A stretch of DNA of 64,000 nucleotides, from NCBI GenBank assembly GCA_023014485.1, contig JAJOZX010005538.1, forward strand, positions 67,001 to 131,000, given 5' to 3'. A model generated the notes under the pieces. It did no database searches and was not told the DNA's origin. It saw nothing but the letters and a program-made list of their open reading frames with translations. Source of the DNA: Bathynomus jamesi. Lineage: Eukaryota > Arthropoda > Malacostraca > Isopoda > Cirolanidae. Positions 21,495 through 32,697 of this stretch are shown in pieces. Position numbers and translations under genes: made by a program. Position 1 is the first letter of the stretch; each line of letters starts with the position of its first letter.

Positions 21495-21740
21495 TACTAT
21501 TTTTTCTACGCGGGAGAATACACATCTGAGCTCAAGGGTATGCAGAGGTCAACTGAGCACGCAGAGATAGAGATATGCTCAGGTAGTGGCAGGACTCACG
21601 TTTCCGATCTTACAGTGGGCGGAGCTTAGCTTTTTACTGTACACACACATACGCACGCACGCAAAGGAGAAAATGAAATCTTAATTGAAACAAATATACG
21701 TGAAAAATAAACAAATCAATACACATATATAAAAATACAA

Positions 21741-24700
21741 TCAAGAATTAAGGTAGCCAAAGGGTACAGTATCATAGGTACCAGGAACCTGGTAACGCTT
21801 CCTATAGGTGTTACGGAATACCTTCATGCCCCTAAGTTCCTTCACCATGACTCGACAGTTCGCATGGTTAATCGTGATACCCTTAGCCTTCACGATATAC
21901 TTCATATCATCCCCTACCCTCACCTGTACCCCATAGGGTACAACACCCTCCGTCCAAGATAGTGCAATAGGCCCCAAAGTTTGATGCGGGCGTAGGTCGT
22001 TGTGAAACTGGCTACAGGTATGTTCCTAACCCGTGAGGTATCTGCGGCCAGCTCGGTGATGTTGTACTTTATTATGTTAGTATTACCTACATTCACGATC
22101 TCCATAACCCCTTTATTGGGAGCGTTGGCATAATCCCAGACTTCACTATAACTTCGTGCCAAATGGACATTCCCTTTGCCGGTATTCTGTGCAAACTTTC
22201 CTCAAAGACTGTTTAAACACAACTTTGCACTAAAGGGCTTGCCAGGATTCTTAACAATTTTGGATCGGTCAAGCTGTATGCCTTCATGGGCACGGTAACG
22301 CTGAATATAAGCCGTGTTTTCATCTTCGGTATCAACCCCTCGCGGATATCCTGACGCCTCAACCTTATCTTTCAAAAAGGTGTTTATATATGGTGTGAAA
22401 AGGTTGGGTAGCTTCTGAAACCTCCACATCTCATGTATCTTCATTATTCTATACCCATGGCGAACGGGTAGCGCCAGCTCAGGGCTTGTATATACACCTC
22501 TGATCTTACGCTGGTGGGTTCTATGGTCACAATCACCGTTGTTCTCTTCTGCGCAATTCACAGAGAGGGGAAACATGAGCTTGTGATCTGTAACGACGGG
22601 TAAGATCGGCATCCATAAATCGCGAGGGGGGAGCATGTCTACGAAAGAGAGTCCAAAGTAGCGCTCATTCAAGTTAGCTGAAAACTCCTCGATGGCTGGT
22701 ATGGTGGGACCCACTATTTTTTCAGGTGCACCTACGGGGTACGGATTATTCTTCATCACGTAGGGGTATAAAGAGCAGAAGTCGTAGTAGTGGAGTTTCA
22801 CGCCCTCCGGAGACGGAAAGTATAGCTTGAAGGGATTTGTACGCCCTCCAAACAAGCTGTCACCGCATTTGAGGGGGTCCAACACCATTGAACGTTTGAT
22901 TGTCCTTATTTCTTCACGGTATTGTCTATCTGTTTCCATCCGTGCTTCATACTCATGCTCCCACAAGACTTTGTGAGTGAACTGGGAGCCAATAACTTGA
23001 TCGCGGGTGCGGGTCCATGCGAGGCTGTCGGTGGGGGATCTTCCATAAAGGTCCTCTGTGACGGCACATTCCGCTCGCGGGAATCCATGCCACCAGCAGC
23101 CGTTAAAGGAATACACAGTCTTCTCATCAGTGGATCGATCGTCACTTAGGCCGTCAACCCAAAAAACACGACCATTAACCTTAATGGGTACTTCACCCGT
23201 GTTGCAGGCATGCTTTATGTATACCCCGGTCTGCTGCTATAGGTGTAGGAGCCAGTAAATAGCCTTGTGCCCATAACTGCGGGGATTGTTTCGGTGAATA
23301 ATGGCAAAGGTGTCTTTAGGCATGAAGTTATTCTTGAACACCGTAAAACATAATGAGGCGATCGTGGTCGTAACTTGCAGCGGATCGCATTTGAAACGGG
23401 TTATGTACATCCTTCTAAAGGCTTGAAAGCATACTCTAAGTACACGTACATCATTCACGCAATAACTTTCACATTCATCGGCTATATTGTATGGATTAGC
23501 TTCATTAAAACTGTTGTAGTAACGGTCAAAATTTTCATGCTCACTATCACTCATGTTGGTGTAGTTAAAGTAATGTTTGGGTGGATGTAGTTCTACGTAA
23601 TTTAAAGTCTTGTTAGTGAGGAATGTGTAGGGGAAATATTCTTTTGAAACTTCAGCGGCTACGTCGATGACCTTGGACAGCTTTGCTAATTTACAAGGTG
23701 TAAACAGTAGGGTGTCTTTAAACTATACATTACCTCTTATATGCATCTGTATTAGTTTGTTGCCTCTTTTTAAGGGATCACCTGTAAATATCCAGACGAC
23801 TCGTATTCAAGCAGCTCCTTGTAAAGGAACTGTGTGTCAAATTTCGCCCCGTTATGGGCAAGAATATACACAGTCATTTTTTTTAACTTGTCCGCTAATT
23901 TGACAATATAGGACACAAAGAGCTTCACAGGGCTCTCGTATGCATTCGTTTTAAATACGTTTGTCTTTACCACATTTGTGACACTCATCAAACTCGATCT
24001 CCATGCACTCATCACGGATAGTCTGACTTACGAGTAAATGTGGAATAACCTCTTTGGTTTCAGCGTTCGTGTAAGTTTCTATATCGTAGTACACGGTTAT
24101 ACAAGAGCTATTTTTAGGTTTAGCATCTTTCATATAACATACATGCTTCACTCTATCCGCCTTATATTTTTCATGAAATGTAGAACAGTGAATTTCATCG
24201 CATTTATGTTTGAAATTTCCCCAATTATCCATCATGTGAGACATACCGCACTTACAAATCCTCATTTTCCTGCAAGTGCCATTTGATTTATGGAGCTCAA
24301 AGCATTTATCATTGAAAAATGTACGTCGATACACATTACATTCCCTCTTCTCGATTTCAACTACCTGACTTTCACATTTGGGGCTTTTACACTGCTCACA
24401 TACCATGTAGCAATCCTTACAATGTTTAACCATATCATCAGCAAACTCGAAACAACCCTTACACAAAAAATGATGCCTTCCATATTTTCGACTTTTATCA
24501 TAACTGGCGTAGAGATTCCTTATTTTACGGATGGGGGAGATACGATGTTCCTGACAATCCTAAAATAAGTAGAGGTCTTGTACGATCTCTCACGCTGTTT
24601 TGAAAAACAAACACAGTCGTACGACGATCAGCCATTCCAAATACGACTATACGTGCATTCATTTCCTGCTCGGCCCTTCTCAGTTCTTCAGGACCCATAT

Positions 24701-25591
24701 TACACTCAAACTCAAGCTTACAATCTGAAGCCAGTTTACGGGCACGCTGCACAACAGTGGGCAACCAAATTTTTCGCGTCCAAGTATTTAGCACATTGAA
24801 CATATGAGCTAAAATTATTGCTATAAAACCATAACCACGATGTACGTTTAAATACTTTCTGTAAATAACCGGGGAATTGAAATTAAGAGTATAAGGTGTG
24901 GCACTATGACCCGCAACCCGGAATACTCTGTCAACATCTACCATGAAGTTGTCCGTATTTAAGGATGTACCACTTTGAGTAGCTTGCATTTTTCGCCCGA
25001 AGATATAGTCTATATCTACAGCAGCCAAACGTCTGAACGGTATTACCACCCAAAATTCGTCCCCCTCATCTGAGCCGAACCTGAAGGATAACCTCGTCCG
25101 GACTTCACGTTCGTCGCGGTTCTGAAGGACAAACTCCAAAATACGTTCAACTACACGCTGCAATCCGTTGGTACACAGGGACCCAGGGCTAACCCTGACC
25201 ACGTACCGATTTCTTGTCAGGGCAGGGGTGGGGGAAGCGGTGCGACCAACTCGAATGTTATACCATCCTCCACAGTACGAGAAGCTGATGTGGAGGAATT
25301 ACACGGATCTGAACAATGGGGCATATTTGAGTTAGGTACTATTGTGGGGGTTGTTTTGTAAGACGTTGAGGGTTGGGGATCTATTACTGGGGATCTAACA
25401 ACCGGAGCAATCCTGGCACGCTTTATACCTGACGTGGAGGGTTCTTCATCATGATTCCGCTTTGAACTGTCGCATGCTACAGGTGTCGCTGGTCAGGGCT
25501 CGTCGGCGGGGAAGGGTTCTATAGCTGCACGGTCAACGGGTTCGTCTGTGATATCGATGATGGGGTGCTGTACATCGTCGTAATTCACGGT
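21741..25591 (-). pseudogene. Polinton B family-B DNA polymerase (PolB), multiply broken, motif C not found
   Basis: Minus strand, at least seven frame changes. In order: a disordered Ser/Pro-rich N-terminus (about 25590-25230); the Polinton PolB N-domain (RVSPGSLCTNGLQRVVERIL); a Cys/His-rich region (CKGCFEFADDMVKHCKDC and following, 24466-24150); exonuclease motif VYYDIETYT and AHNGAKFDTQFLY; EYFPYTFLTNKTLNYVELHP; CWWHGF; palm motif A YDFCSLYPYVM; motif B region AKLCLNSL near 22210; and a C-terminal AKGITINHANC. Between LGRRVLY (near 21950) and GDDMKYIVKAKG I find no YxDTDS motif C and the spacing is too short, so an internal deletion has probably removed that catalytic site. It would replicate the element by protein priming. 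Confidence 0.9.
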
Positions 25592-25653
25592 TCTGTGGAA
25601 GAAGAAAACAAAATATAAGGAACAGCACTCAAAATTTTTTAATATTTTTGTAA
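25592..25653. promoter_or_regulatory. Probable divergent control region between PolB and ATPase
   Basis: The minus-strand block (PolB) and plus-strand block (ATPase onward) start back to back across this short AT-rich stretch (CAAAATATAAGG, TTTTTTAATATTTTT). A bidirectional promoter is inferred from layout; no defined motif spacing could be shown. Confidence 0.4.
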
Positions 25654-26292
25654 ATGGAATCTGTAAAAAAATTCAGGTTCACAAGCACCCCCACATGTAT
25701 TAAATCTGGCCCTACAGGATGTGGAAAAAATTTATTTATGCTTAAAATCATTAAAGATAAGGGAAAGGTGTTCTCAAAATTTGTGCATAAAGTAATATGG
25801 TGCTATTCGACGTGTCAGTCAGTGTTCAACGAGTACCAAGATGAAATTTTGTTCCACAAGGTGGTCTAGGACGTTAATTCGTTAAAAGGTAATGAGCATA
25901 CAGTTATTGTAATTGACGATCTCATGTTGAAAATGGATAAAACGTTTGCCGAGACATTTACAGTGTTCTCCTACCATCCTAACATAAGCGTATTCTTTAT
26001 CAACCAGAATCTATTTTTCAAAAATAGATACATGCGCGATGTGTCGCTAAATACACAATATCTAGTCTTATTCGCAGAACGCGTAGAGATGTGTCACAAA
26101 TTGGGGTATTAGCCAATCAAATGTTCTCGAATCAGCGTAAGGAGTTTTTGGAGGTTTATAAAGAGGCCACAAACCAGCGTTATGGATGTTTGCTTTGTGA
26201 CCTTCACCCGCGAAACACGTTTAGGGTGCTTCTAAGAATATATATATTCCCAAGCGAACCTGAAACGGCGTATATTCCAGAATGACAAATAG
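25654..26292 (+). pseudogene. Polinton B packaging ATPase (FtsK/HerA, A32-like)
   Basis: ATG at 25654. Walker A GPTGCGKNLFM at about residues 22-32, Walker B TVIVIDDLM, then HPNISVFFINQNLFFKN and DVSLNTQYLVLF, the sensor/arginine region typical of Polinton ATPases. A TAG at 25867-25869 replaces a codon after HKVV, and a stop with frameshift near 26110 breaks the C-terminal third. In the family it pumps DNA into capsids; its presence with capsid genes marks a virus-like Polinton. Confidence 0.85.
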
Positions 26293-26606
26293 GCTGAAGA
26301 AATATCGTGAATTAATAAAAATCTGTCAAAGATTGCCCCGGGCACTGCAGCAGATCTTTTTTAAAAATATCGACTCTCTCTGACTTTTTAAAATACATCT
26401 GTGAAATCTCTCTTTATATAAAATGTAATGTGCCAATGAAACCCTCAGAGAAGGTTCGCTTACGTCGTTACAAGAACATGATACGAGCGCTCGCTCATAA
26501 AAGTCAAAATGTGGGTAAGAAAATGCCATTTATTGTACAAAGAGGAGGATCATTCCTACCAATCTTATTTTCAGTTTTGAGTCCTTTACTGACTAGATTA
26601 ATATAA
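26282..26606 (+). pseudogene. Polinton B small protein with hydrophobic QRGGSFLP tail
   Basis: ATG at 26282 (MTNRLKKYRELIKICQRLP), basic N-terminal part, then several stops, and at the end the intact segment VQRGGSFLPILFSVLSP (26534-26604). A basic head with a QRGG-hydrophobic tail between ATPase and the N-terminal protein gene is typical of Polintons. A membrane-active or minor virion role is often suggested but unproven. Its stop TAA overlaps the next start as TAATG. Confidence 0.55.
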
Positions 26607-27421
26607 TGAAGAAGAAGGTGGTTGTGATTACGCACGAGGTGTATGCTTTATTGCAAAGTTCAATGATTCCAGACACGTCTCTAGAACCCCGTAAAAGTGG
26701 GCTTAAAAGAATGGAAAGCGAGTTGCTAACCCTATTAAAGAGTGAAAAGTCACCTGATGAGAAAAGGATCTTGTACCAAGAGGCTTTGCAGAAATTTCTT
26801 CATGAGTACGAAGATTATAAGTATCCTACAGAGCTCCCCATGGTTATTAGGCACAGCGCGAGTACTGCTGAGCATGGCGACACAGGACCTGGCCACAACG
26901 TTAGAGATGACCAACCAAAGAAAAACGGAACACAACACATCGTTCATGTGCTAAAAAGCAGCCTCCCACATACATTGAGGAATAAAGGCTTAAGTCTTTA
27001 TATTCTATTGAGTGAGGACCCCATCATACAGTGGGCCGATACAGGCGAGATCATTGTTGAAGGAACAAGGGTACAAGGATCCTATATCGTTGATATTGTT
27101 CATGATCTGTTGAGAAAGTGCGACAGACCCTCACCAACAGGATGGAAGCATATTAAAGCAAGACTACAACAAATAAATCTCCCCAAAATATTGATAAGTA
27201 ATCTGAATAGGTTTAAAGACCTGGATCAAGTCTCGCATGTCACATCTGAGTACGCCATCGCCCCCAGCAGCAGCGTCTCTGAAGAGGAGAAAGAAGAGAA
27301 CAAACGGCCAACCTTATCCACGTTTCTCGAAAATACGAAAATGGCTAACACATTAAGTAAACGCTATTATGATATTTCTAACCCCCCGTTAACAGACTGT
27401 ACAGAGGTGTTTATGGTGTAA
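26606..27421 (+). CDS. Polinton B protein upstream of integrase, running in frame into integrase N-terminus
   Basis: ATG at 26606 begins MKKKVVVITHEVYALLQSS; charged segments DEKRILYQEALQKFLHEYEDY suggest helical or coiled-coil structure. IIQWADTGEIIVEG and GWKHIKARLQQINLPKILI are blocks I associate with the Polinton protein that precedes integrase. From about 27341 (MANTLSKRYYDISNP) the same frame enters the integrase start, so either the genes are fused or the original stop has been lost. The frame ends at 27421 after a short out-of-register stretch. Copy A has the same protein in decayed form at 60-703. Function unknown. Confidence 0.65.
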   Translation: MKKKVVVITHEVYALLQSSMIPDTSLEPRKSGLKRMESELLTLLKSEKSPDEKRILYQEALQKFLHEYEDYKYPTELPMVIRHSASTAEHGDTGPGHNVRDDQPKKNGTQHIVHVLKSSLPHTLRNKGLSLYILLSEDPIIQWADTGEIIVEGTRVQGSYIVDIVHDLLRKCDRPSPTGWKHIKARLQQINLPKILISNLNRFKDLDQVSHVTSEYAIAPSSSVSEEEKEENKRPTLSTFLENTKMANTLSKRYYDISNPPLTDCTEVFMV

Positions 27422-28195
27422 GGAAAAAAGATGTTGAGCGGTTTTTGCGGGAACAGGATGCTTATACACTGAAACAGTTGCTAAAGCGACCAAAACGTTG
27501 CTGTTAAAAGAAGAAAGGGTTCCTGGCTATTTTTGTACGGATATGGGGAAAGAATTTATAGGTCGTGCTTTTCAGAACATGCTGACAAAGTTTAATATCA
27601 GTTCGTACACTAGCAGTTCTATACAAAAGGCCTCTTTAGCTGAAAGAGTTCAACGTACCATAAAGGAGCGCATGCTTCGCTATTTTACACATAAAAATAC
27701 AGATATATAAACGTTCTCTGGTCAGTGGCTTTATCATACAACCGTTCACACCACCATACGATTGGCACAACGCCAAACGAAGTTTTAGAAAGAGGTGCGC
27801 TGCCAGAGGTGAGAAGAGATGGAGCACCACCACCACACTCTACACGTTTCAAAATCAATGATTATGTAAGGCTATCACGTTCGGGAAATAAATTCTCGAA
27901 GGGAATTGAGCAAAGATGGACACGTGAGATTTTTAAAGTTCATGCTATGAGACCTAAAGGTGAGAAAATGATGTATTACTTTGAAGCTTTGAATGGGGAA
28001 GAGATCGCTGGATGCTTTTACCACGAGGAGTTGCAGAAAGTGACATTTAATTTAGGAAGAAGTGTGTTTAAAATTGGAAAAATTTTAGGCAGCAAAGGTT
28101 CAGGAAAGAGAAAAATGTACCTAGTGAAATGGCTGGGTTACCCAGAAAGCTTCAACACCTATATAAAAGCTGCTGCAATAATGAAGCTAAATTAG
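27341..28195 (+). pseudogene. Polinton B integrase with chromodomain, first catalytic Asp deleted
   Basis: Starts MANTLSKRYYDISNP. Near 27470 the segment that in copy A spans VRRRF through WQADLTDM and FSRYLWLVPL is missing, so the first catalytic Asp is gone. CTDMGKEFIGRAFQNM carries the second Asp and KASLAERVQRTIKERM the Glu. A stop/frameshift near 27710 is followed by a clean stretch SYNRSHHHTIGTTPNEVLER, DYVRLSRSGNKF and a chromodomain (FKIGKILGSKG ... MYLVKWLGYPESFNTYI). The role would be integration of the element with chromatin targeting. Damage is complementary to copy A, which keeps D1 but has other breaks. Confidence 0.9.
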
Positions 28196-28203
28196 TATGC
28201 AAC

Positions 28204-29019
28204 ATGACGCCTAGCCACTTCTATGTCACACTCCCCTCCTCTTCTTCTCTGTCTGTACATCCTAACAACACCCTCGCCAACTTTGTGACAGAACTCCATG
28301 GACCCATTGAATTGGAGCGTGATTCTTATGAGGTGGACTTATGTGAACTCCAGTTAGTCTCCAAATTTTTAACTTGAAAATGAGCAAATCATATTTCTGA
28401 TCGTCAGAAGAATCGATGAGTGTGAAAAATTAGGCATAACCTTAGACAATACTATGTGTTCAGTCCTGTTCGGTGAGGAACGGTACTATAGCATAAATGT
28501 CATTATGATAGAGCCATGGACATTGTGATGGGGTTAAACATGAGTCTTGAAAAGTCGTACCTGACAAACGATTTACTTTTTGAAGTCGTAAACATAGACA
28601 CGCCTGCATGCACATTGAAGTTAAAGTCAACGCTTAGTAGAAATATTAAAGATAAAGAGCTGTTCACAATTGTGGCTGAGGGCCGATATAGCGCAGCTCT
28701 CCAGAGATACCTTTCACGAGGCACAGCATGACTTGTCCAGCTTAATGTATCAATTGAAGATGGAGACATATCCTATATTTACAGCAATATCGTAGAGCAC
28801 CAATTTGTTGGGGACACCCAGGCGCGCCTGCTGCGCATTGCACATATCCCCAACCATAGGGGAAAAAGTTTGAGCATTACATATGACAAGCCCCATTATG
28901 TGAATGTTGCGACTAATCTATTAACCAACATCTCGATATATATAAGAACGATTGAGGGAAAAAATTTCCCACTGGGTGATGAGAGCTTAACAGTGAAACT
29001 ACACTTCCGCCGTTTATAA
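28204..29019 (+). pseudogene. Polinton B penton/minor capsid protein
   Basis: ATG at 28204, MTPSHFYVTLPSSSS then HPNNTLANFVTELHGPIEL, a frameshifted middle part with stops at about 28376-28520, and an intact C-terminal block IYSNIVEHQFVGDTQARLLR, YDKPHYVNVATNLL and VKLHFRRL. This layout is that of the Polinton penton-type single jelly-roll protein. The stop TAA overlaps the next start as TAATG. Copy A has the same gene at 10656. Confidence 0.85.
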
Positions 29020-29395
29020 TGACTCGACGGCCAATCACACTCTACCGATGAGTGAGATACCAACGTGGGAGTGGACTTGGATCCATTTTTACACCCATAC
29101 TACGCACCACTGTCCCACTGTTGAAGAGGGGTGCCAGGTACCTAGGGCGGAAGGCGTTACAAACAGGTTTTAACGCGGCAGAATACATAATGGGCGAACT
29201 AAGCCTAAAGAAGCTCTAAAAAAACATTTCAAACGTACATGGGACGAAATCTTCAAAGATGCAGAGAAAAATGCGTGGTGGCGGAAAGAAAAGATCTGCC
29301 AGGAAGAAGGGGTTACCATCACGTGGCGCTAACGTAAAAGGAAATAAAGAAGAAGTGCTCTAAGCGCATAAAACCTATGGCTGATCATTTTTTTA
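29019..29395 (+). pseudogene. Polinton B small basic protein (pVI/pX-like position)
   Basis: ATG at 29019. A stop after ten codons is followed in frame by GSGLGSIFTPILRTTVPLLK, RGARYLGRKALQTGF and, past another stop, MRGGGKKRSARKK. An amphipathic hydrophobic helix plus a glycine/lysine basic tail, between penton and capsid genes, recalls adenovirus membrane-lytic and core proteins, but this is inferred from composition and place. Copy A equivalent at 11517. Confidence 0.6.
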
Positions 29396-29485
29396 ACTGA
29401 TATAAGCTGAGGACACTACTCTCCTCTCACGAATCATAGGCTGACTAATATTTGTCGAGGGAGGTGGCACTATTTCTGTCTCGTA

Positions 29486-30785
29486 ATGGCGCGTTTCATC
29501 CATCCGTGTAGTTCCCAATGCTGTAAATCGGAACTGTCCTTCTTTGATATGCCCCCCACTCAGGTCTCTATTGAGCATAGCGACTTTATTAGAATTAATC
29601 CATTAAACACAATTAGTTCTCCGAGTGCCCTTATTGAATTCGTGATACCCAGCTCAGGCCCTTACTTTTTTGACCCAAGCTGCATGCACATGTACGCTAA
29701 ACTGCGTATAACCAATTCTGATGGAACGGACTGCGATGATAGCTACTCTGCCTACCCTGAAACCAACTTTTTACACTCCATATTCAGCCAGTTTGAGGTG
29801 TATTTAAACCATGTTAACATCTCGGCAGGAACGGGGTACTACCACCTACGAGCCTATCTGGAAAATGTTCTCAACTTTTCAAAAGAAGCGAAGGACACAT
29901 TTTTAACCGCCGAGGGATATTACCATACTAAAGATGAAAATTGTATAAAGGATAAATTTAAAAAATTGAAAAAAAGATATACGAATGTTTTGGACGTCTT
30001 CATACAGATTTCACATTCCAGGAGAAACTGCTTATGAACGGGGTGGATATGAAGTTGAAGCTTACCCACACAATTCCTGAGATCTGCATAAATCTGGGGT
30101 CTGATCAAGAAGAGGGCGCGAAACCCGTTGTGATTCACATCATGGAGACGTATTTGAGTATACGCCGAGTGAAATTAAGTTCGTCAAGACAAATAGAAAT
30201 TGAGAAAGACTTAATACACGCCACAGTAAAATACCCAAATAACAGGGTACAGATCAAACTATATACGGTGCCTGCCGGGTTGGCCTCGAAGCAACTAGAA
30301 AACGTGGCCCTTGGAGTCCTACCTAAAAGGATATTAATTGGAATGCAGGAACACGCCTCGATGAATGGAAAATATAAAAAGAGTGCCTTTAAATTCGAGA
30401 ATTTCGGGCTTAAAAATATTACTCTATACGTAAATGGCATCGCTTTGAGAGGGACCATGATTACGGACTACTCATCAGACGCTGTGTTCCCCCTCTGCAC
30501 GAGAGCATATAGTAGTCTGGCTCATAATACAGGCGTCTGTGACGAACTTGGGTTTGGTGTAACGCAGAAAGAATTTATCGAAAAATTTAACATTTATTCA
30601 TTTGATATTACCCTGACTTGTCTGCTGGCGCAAATACGCATTTAAGTCCACAGCAGAATGGGAATATCTCAGTCAGGTTGGAATTTGCGAAGCCTATAGA
30701 CGCGCCTATTAGTGTACTCGTGTACCTCGAATCACAGGCACTAATAGAAGTTGATCATTTCAGGAACGTGGTCACAGATTTTTAA
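29486..30785 (+). pseudogene. Polinton B major capsid protein (double jelly-roll), frameshifted
   Basis: ATG at 29486 begins MARFIHPCSSQCCKSELSFF. About 184 codons are open, a frameshift falls between about 29950 and 30030, then 200 codons are open to 30645, and a third frame (RLEFAKPIDAPISVLVYLES) runs to TAA at 30783-30785, two bases before the protease ATG. Blocks such as SCMHMYAKLRI, GYYHLRAYLENVLNFSKEAK, YLSIRRVKLS and GMQEHASMNGKYKKSAFKF match the family often labelled F54H12.2-like, the Polinton capsid. Fragments of the same gene occur at 12035-12460 and 49470-49803. Confidence 0.85.
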
Positions 30786-30786
30786 A

Positions 30787-31190
30787 ATGGATGCGAATAC
30801 ACTCCAGAGAGTAATGAAAAGTGACCGTTTCACACGCTCCAAATTTATCGGTGTGTTTGCGGAGAATGAAATATTGAAATTGCAAAGTACGAGAGATTGG
30901 TATAGCCTTATCGTTAACACCGACATTGTGGGTGGGTGAGGGGATTCATTGGTTTGCAATCTATTTTATAAATAGGGAAAGAATGTACTATTTTGATTCA
31001 CTCGGCTCTCAGCCCTGGAATGATCCTGTTATAGTAAAATTAATCAAGCAGATACATGTACCTGAGATTGTATGGAACCATACCGTTTTCAAGGATATTA
31101 TAACGAAACGCGCGGCTTGTATTACATTTCATTTCTCCTGCACATGTCACGTGGGAAGGGATTTATAAATTTTTAAAAATTATTCGATTT
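30787..31190 (+). pseudogene. Polinton B adenain-like cysteine protease, inactive
   Basis: ATG at 30787 (MDANTLQRVMKSDRF). A frameshift at about 30930 leads to GIHWFAIYF with the catalytic His and MYYFDSLG with the Asp. In the last part a second frame change is needed to see the region that normally holds Gln and Cys-Gly; there the codon at the Cys position reads Arg (ETRGLYY). In the family this enzyme matures the capsid. Loss of the Cys and two frame changes make it non-functional. Confidence 0.75.
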
Positions 31191-31289
31191 GTGCGACACA
31201 GAGATGAATGATAAAAGTATGATAATAAAAACCCACTCTAATAGACAGATTATTTCCACAACAGTTTCGATGCCCACTGGCATCCTCTT

Positions 31290-32090
31290 CGGGTGGATAC
31301 AGAAAAACGAATGAACCAAAAACAAGAGGAAAAACAGTCCAGGCACCATCAAGAAATTCGCACCTATGTTAGATCCCGTTCTCCCGACACTAGAAGGGCA
31401 TTTTTATTAAAGGGACCGGCTTATATGTACATTCGCACAAATTTAAAACTATTCTCTTGCGCTATACATACAGATTCTATTATTTTCTTACATAATTATT
31501 ACACTTATTATTAAATTTATTACATTTAATTGAATTATTATTTATTACTGAAATTATAAATTTACTATTAAATTGATTATTACAATGTTGTTTATTATAC
31601 AGAAATTATGAACCGAAAAACGAATGAAAAAGGCGAGAAGGAAACAATCCAGAGACCATTGAGAAATTCGCACCTAGGCTAGATCCCGTTCTCCCGACCC
31701 CAGAAGGGCATTTTTATTAAAGCGTCCCACTTATAAGTACATTCGCACAAATTAAAACTATCTTCTTGTTCTATACATACAGATTCTATTATTTTGACAT
31801 AATTACTGCATTTATTATTGCATTTACATTTTTTAACATTTATTATTATTACCTTTACACTAATTATTATTTACTTTATTACCTTTATTATTACATTCAT
31901 TGGATTTATATTTATTTCCACATTTATTACTTCCATTATTACATTTACATTTACGTTTATTATTCCATTTACATTTTACCGAAAAAAAAAAAACCCGAAT
32001 GAACCAAAAGCGAGTAAGGAAACAATCCACAGACCTTTAAGAAATTCACACTTAGGTTAGAACCCGTTATCATATTTTGACCCTCACGTA
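31290..32090 (+). repeat. Tandem repeat, about 300-bp period, AT-rich
   Basis: Two long units (about 31307-31500 and 31613-31800) and a partial third (about 31985-32070) share GAAATTCGCACCTA, AGATCCCGTTCTCCCGAC, AGAAGGGCATTTTTATTAAAG and CTATACATACAGATTCTATTATTTT. The spacer is TTATTA-rich. No gene; it may be the right-hand part of Polinton B, but no matching left repeat was found. Confidence 0.75.
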
Positions 32091-32361
32091 AAAAAAAGTT
32101 GTTTTTGCAGTGATAAAAGTGTATGAAGACAGATAAAAAAAGGTTCCCATATGTTAGCACCCGCTGTATTGTGTAAAGCTGTATATCTATATTGTGTAAA
32201 GTTGTGTATACATTTGTAACTTTAAAATGTAGCTATTAAGACTTATTTAACGGACACTGGTTCCGCTTTGTACATGTTTTCTACCATTTAATAAATGAAA
32301 ATACAATGTGTTTTGTTCTTAACCTCAAAAATACTTACATTAGTTCCTCGATGACCTGGCA

Positions 32362-32497
32362 CTAGCTGGACCAGATGTGAGCCAATACGTCGACTTCTGT
32401 ATTCAGGTCACTGGGTTGGCTGTGCGGAGAAGCATCCATATCATTTATTCCCCTTTCATCAAAAGTAGCTATAACACGATCAAGTTTCGCATCGATC
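32362..32497 (-). CDS. Two-exon small gene G1, exon 2
   Basis: The acceptor TTTCTTTTTACTTAACCTTATAG lies at about 32498-32520, and the exon reads in one frame through KLDRVIATFDERG, MDASPHSQPSDLN and DVLAHIWSS to a TAG at 32362. The first codon completes a split ATG (AT from exon 1). 136 coding bases plus about 170 in exon 1 give roughly 101 residues, acidic. An ATTAAA about 70 bases downstream may serve as polyadenylation signal. The start of this exon resembles the exon beginning at 63948 (L, VI and F at the same positions). No known family recognised. Confidence 0.6.
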
Positions 32498-32651
32498 CTA
32501 TAAGGTTAAGTAAAAAGAAAGAGCTACGATATGAGAAAATGCCACAAATTTAAAAAATTATAATAAAAAGACAGATAATTCTTAAATTTTTGGTAATTTA
32601 AAAATACTACTGCGGTGCTGAATTATCGAGAAAAATATTATTAAAGCTCCA

Positions 32652-32697
<46 letters not shown>

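Larger units (their letters stand above)
19538..31190. mobile_element. Polinton/Maverick copy B (minus block 19.5-25.6 kb, plus block 25.65-31.2 kb)
   Basis: The gene set is diagnostic: protein-primed-type PolB, FtsK/A32-like packaging ATPase, retrovirus-like integrase with chromodomain, penton, double jelly-roll capsid and adenain-like cysteine protease. Two divergent blocks share a control region around 25600-25650. Every recognised gene has at least one frameshift, stop or deletion, so this is a dead copy. Terminal inverted repeats were not found, so the limits given are those of its genes. Polinton A (1-12460) and fragment C (49470-49803) are relatives. Inclusion of the four unknown minus-strand genes is by position. 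Confidence 0.85.

Noticed and set aside
31290..32090. Polinton B right terminal inverted repeat
   Set aside because: It is a direct tandem repeat with no inverted partner near 18-19.5 kb.
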